Below are positions 4,526 through 6,810 of a DNA stretch of 6,810 nt, in pieces. The stretch lies in contig CAZCWX010000361.1 of the NCBI GenBank assembly GCA_964502465.1, positions 1 to 6,810 of the forward strand, written 5' to 3'. The DNA is from CAZCWX01 sp964502465 (lineage in GTDB: Bacteria; Desulfobacterota; Binatia; Bin18). Within the stretch, counting starts at the first letter, position 1, and each line of letters begins with the position of its first letter. The translations under genes were made by a program, and so were the position numbers. The notes beneath the pieces were generated by a model. It was not told where the DNA came from, made no database searches, and worked only from the letters and a program-made list of their open reading frames with translations.

Positions 4526-5668
4526 ATAGAGGAGAGTTTCAGGTTCGCCGACGCGCTGGGTCCCAACAAGATCGTTCACATCTACGAGCCTGCGATAGAC
4601 TTAAAGGCGGTGCTGGTCGTGGACAATGTCGCCTGCGGGCCGGCCATTGGCGGGATTCGCATGGCTCCCGATGTCAGCACCGTAGAAGCGTTTCGGCTGG
4701 CACGGGCGATGACGCTGAAAAACGCGGCAGCCGGACTGCCACATGGTGGTGGGAAAGCAGTGATCGGTGCCGATCCCAAGATGCCCATGGTGAAGAAGGA
4801 ACAATTGATCCGCGCGTTTGCCTGTGCCATCCGGGACATCACCGACTATATTCCTGGCCCCGATATGGGCACCGACGAACACTGCATGGCCTGGATCAAA
4901 GATGAGATCGGCCGTGCTGTGGGACTGCCGCCAGAAATCGGGGGCATTCCCCTCGATGAGATCGGCGCCACAGGATTTAGCCTCAGCATCTGCGTCGATG
5001 TGGCCAGGAAGTTTGCTGACTTTGACCTGCGCGGGGCCCGGATTGTCGTGCAGGGGTTTGGCTCGGTCGGAAGGCATGCCGCCCGTTTTCTGACTGCGCA
5101 GGGAGCGGTGCTCGTCGGCGTAGCTGACTCACAGGGAACCGTATGTAATCCCAAGGGCCTAGACGTGATCCGTCTGATCGAGCTGAAAGGTGCCGGGAAA
5201 AGCGTGATCGACTATGCTGACAGAGACAAGCTCGACACCAATGCTGTTATCGACCTCGAGTGCGATATTTGGATTCCGGCCGCACGTCCAGATGTCATTC
5301 GCGAAGAAAATGTGGCTCGCCTCAAGACCAAGCTGGTTGTCCCAGGCGCCAACATTCCCGTCACACCCGAAGCAGAACGCCTCCTCCATGACCGACAGGT
5401 GTTGGTCATCCCGGATTTCATTGCCAACGCCGGTGGTGTCATCTGCGCCGCGGTTGAGTATCACGGCGGCACTCAGACTCTGGCCTTTCAGATGATCGAA
5501 GAGAAGATTCGCAGTAATACCACGTTGGTACTGGAGGAGGTCACGAAGCGGGGAACACTTCCACGACAGGCCGCAGTTGCGCTGGCTGAGCGGCGCGTTC
5601 GGGGTGCGATGGCGTACCGCCGCTGGTCGTCCGCCGGATTGCCTCACCAAGGGAAACCCCAAGTATGA
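4526..5668 (+). CDS. Glu/Leu/Phe/Val (amino-acid) dehydrogenase, NAD(P)-dependent; start codon abnormal
   Basis: Oxidatively deaminates an amino acid to its 2-oxo acid, or the reverse, in the cytoplasm. The ELFV dehydrogenase signatures are all present: TLKNAAAGLPHGGGKA with the substrate-binding Lys (codon near 4718) and catalytic Lys (4754-4756), GPDMGTDE with the catalytic Asp (4862-4864), a Rossmann fold with QGFGSVG (5051-5071), IWIPAARPDVI, and NAGGVICAAVEYHGG near the C-terminus. Similarity clearly begins with FADALGP at 4544, yet no ATG, GTG or TTG exists in frame between the previous stop (4387) and the GTG at 4610, which would delete the conserved first 22 residues. The start given here is ATA at 4526 (IEESFRFADALGP), one base from ATG; AGG at 4541, seven bases after GAGGAG, is also one base from ATG. 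Either the start codon was mutated, a rare codon is used, or a shortened protein is made. The CapA-like gene follows after 16 bases. Substrate (Glu versus Leu/Val) is not assigned. Confidence 0.85.
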   Translation: MEESFRFADALGPNKIVHIYEPAIDLKAVLVVDNVACGPAIGGIRMAPDVSTVEAFRLARAMTLKNAAAGLPHGGGKAVIGADPKMPMVKKEQLIRAFACAIRDITDYIPGPDMGTDEHCMAWIKDEIGRAVGLPPEIGGIPLDEIGATGFSLSICVDVARKFADFDLRGARIVVQGFGSVGRHAARFLTAQGAVLVGVADSQGTVCNPKGLDVIRLIELKGAGKSVIDYADRDKLDTNAVIDLECDIWIPAARPDVIREENVARLKTKLVVPGANIPVTPEAERLLHDRQVLVIPDFIANAGGVICAAVEYHGGTQTLAFQMIEEKIRSNTTLVLEEVTKRGTLPRQAAVALAERRVRGAMAYRRWSSAGLPHQGKPQV

Positions 5669-5684
5669 CCTCTCTCCGTTGAAC

Positions 5685-6653
5685 ATGAGCAACCTTATCA
5701 CCATGTTCTTGTGCGGCGATGTCATGACGGGAAGAGGCATTGACCAAATCTTGCCTCACCCGAGTGATCCCGTCATTTACGAATCCTCCATCAAAAGCGC
5801 CAAGAGGTATGTGGAGCTTGCCGAGGAAGCCAGCGGACCTATCCCGAAGCCTGTAGATTTTGCGTACATCTGGGGTGACGCCCTGGGGGAATGGGAACAG
5901 GTAGCCCCGGACGCCCGGATCATCAATCTGGAAACCGCCGTCACCCGGAGCACCGACTGGGAAGACAAGGGCATCAACTACCGCATGCACCCGGACAATG
6001 TCGCCTGCCTCACCGTTGCCAAGATCGATTGCTGCGTCCTCGCCAACAATCACATTCTGGATTGGGGAGCGACAGGCCTCGAGACCACACTGCAGACACT
6101 GGGAAAGGCACACCTCAAGACCACGGGCGCTGGTCGCAACCTCGAGGAGGCCGCAGCCCCAGCCGTGCTGGAAATCACAGGCAAGGGCCGGATTCTCGTG
6201 TTTGCCTATGGGTCGGAAACAAGCGGCGTCCCCTGGAACTGGGCCGCATTAGCAGACAAGCCGGGCGTTAACCTGCTTGCCGACTTCTCCGACACGACCG
6301 TCGAGCACCTCACAGCCTGCATCCGGGAAGTGAAGCGGCCGGGAGATATCGTGGTGGCCTCTCTGCACTGGGGAGCCAACTGGGGGTATAGCGTTCCTCG
6401 TCATCAACGGGCATTCGCTCGTCGCCTCATCGACGCCGCCGGCGTCCATGTGATCTACGGGCATTCCTCCCACCACGTCAAAGGGATCGAAGTGTACAAA
6501 GACCAGCTCATCCTCTATGGCTGCGGGGATTTTCTCAATGACTACGAGGGAATCGGCGGCTATGAGGACTACAGGGGGGATTTGTCCCTCATGTACTTTG
6601 CGACCGTGGAGACATCCACGGGCACACTCGTGAGCCTGCGGTGGGGGGCATAG
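5685..6653 (+). CDS. CapA-family protein (calcineurin-like phosphoesterase fold; PGA_cap domain), 322 aa
   Basis: The family is named for CapA/PgsA of poly-gamma-glutamate capsule synthesis, but most members, including soluble ones like this, have no established substrate. Visible motifs: FLCGDVMTGRGIDQ at residues 8-21 (the GDVMxGRG entry motif), IINLETAVT, a CCVLANNHILDWGATG block with the conserved NNH-x-x-D, IVVASLHWGANW, and a VIYGHSSHHVKGIE block with paired histidines, then LYGCGDFLNDYEG. The ATG at 5685 is chosen because the conserved GDVM strand follows within ten residues. Its ribosome binding site is poor, so translational coupling to the dehydrogenase, whose stop lies 16 bases upstream, is likely. 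There is no signal peptide or membrane anchor, unlike capsule-type CapA. The protein stops soon after the GDLSLMYF strand (SLRWGA); relatives usually continue 40-60 residues with an RRFRLNR-type segment. Neither other frame downstream restores it, so the C-terminus is truncated or divergent. Confidence 0.87.
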   Translation: MSNLITMFLCGDVMTGRGIDQILPHPSDPVIYESSIKSAKRYVELAEEASGPIPKPVDFAYIWGDALGEWEQVAPDARIINLETAVTRSTDWEDKGINYRMHPDNVACLTVAKIDCCVLANNHILDWGATGLETTLQTLGKAHLKTTGAGRNLEEAAAPAVLEITGKGRILVFAYGSETSGVPWNWAALADKPGVNLLADFSDTTVEHLTACIREVKRPGDIVVASLHWGANWGYSVPRHQRAFARRLIDAAGVHVIYGHSSHHVKGIEVYKDQLILYGCGDFLNDYEGIGGYEDYRGDLSLMYFATVETSTGTLVSLRWGA

Positions 6654-6755
6654 CCCTCACGGCTCTTTCAAGCATGGAAGTGGCCCGGTTCATTGGTCAT
6701 TCTGAGGGAAGAAGTAGGTAAAGCGCCAGGTTTATATTGAAGCCTCAGCTCGACC
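6654..6755. other. short intergenic segment after the CapA-like gene
   Basis: About 100 bases with no recognisable gene or strong terminator. CCCTCA (6655-6660) and TGAGGG (6713-6718) are complementary but over 50 bases apart, too far to call a terminator. Confidence 0.4.
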
Positions 6756-6809
6756 TTACGCCGCAAGCATGACCGCCAGGATGACCGCCTCTTCGTAATC
6801 AAGCCCCTG
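6756..6809 (-). CDS. possible C-terminal end of a minus-strand gene entering from the right edge
   Basis: On the minus strand the last bases read QGLDYEEAVILAVMLAA followed by TAA, open to the window edge. The amphipathic, Ala-rich helix with a YEEA turn looks like an ordinary protein C-terminus, and it would be convergent with the CapA-like gene. Seventeen residues are not enough to name a family, and chance openness over 54 bases is common. Confidence 0.3.
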   Translation of the reverse strand, partial: QGLDYEEAVILAVMLAA

Positions 6810-6810
6810 G

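Noticed and set aside
5577..5684. Upstream extension of the CapA-like frame
   Set aside because: It overlaps the conserved dehydrogenase C-terminus out of frame and has no CapA-like sequence before the ATG at 5685.
1..6810. tRNA, rRNA, CRISPR array, insertion sequence or integrase
   Set aside because: I looked on both strands and saw no cloverleaf, regularly spaced repeats, transposase motifs or att-like direct repeats.

Overview
The window looks like accessory or low-constraint chromosome of a moderately GC-rich bacterium. The protein set (ArsA, PolX, CbpA-type DnaJ, short ferritin-like diiron proteins, an HPF protein fused to a cold-shock domain, a Leu/Glu-type dehydrogenase and a CapA-like protein) and its wording remind me of Nitrospirota, Methylomirabilota or related environmental lineages. 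That placement is an impression from remembered family sequences, not a search result. I see no rRNA, tRNA, CRISPR array or insertion sequence.

Left part (1-2350): the C-terminal half of an ArsA-type ATPase enters from the left edge and ends at 919. Convergent to it lies a heavily decayed polX gene on the minus strand (946-1576). It has lost its 5' part, carries a 2-base frameshift and has two internal deletions that remove most of the PHP phosphoesterase domain. At about 1574-1580 its broken 5' end touches the broken 5' end of a plus-strand CbpA/DnaJ C-terminal fragment (1576-2016). Two gene bodies therefore meet head to head with both promoters and both N-termini gone. The following 330 bases hold a possible further gene scrap and several inverted repeats, but no intact gene.

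Middle part (2348-4387): this is an intact stress or dormancy-type module around a divergent intergenic region (3218-3372). To the left, on the minus strand, are a 91-residue helical protein of unknown function and a 165-residue ferritin-like diiron protein. To the right, on the plus strand, are a ribosome hibernation factor with a C-terminal cold-shock domain and a second, unrelated-looking 148-residue ferritin-like diiron protein. A good -24/-12 (sigma-54) promoter match sits just upstream of the hibernation factor, spaced to give a leader of about 20 bases.

Right part (4388-6810): a nearly full-length Glu/Leu/Phe/Val dehydrogenase has all its catalytic motifs but no ATG, GTG or TTG at the place where the conserved N-terminus begins. 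Sixteen bases after its stop comes a CapA-family (metallophosphatase-like) protein that seems short at its C-terminus. The last 54 bases hold a possible C-terminal end of a minus-strand gene entering from the right.

Together the genes suggest a neighbourhood for stress survival: metalloid efflux, iron or peroxide handling, ribosome hibernation and amino-acid catabolism. Its left flank is being eroded by deletion.
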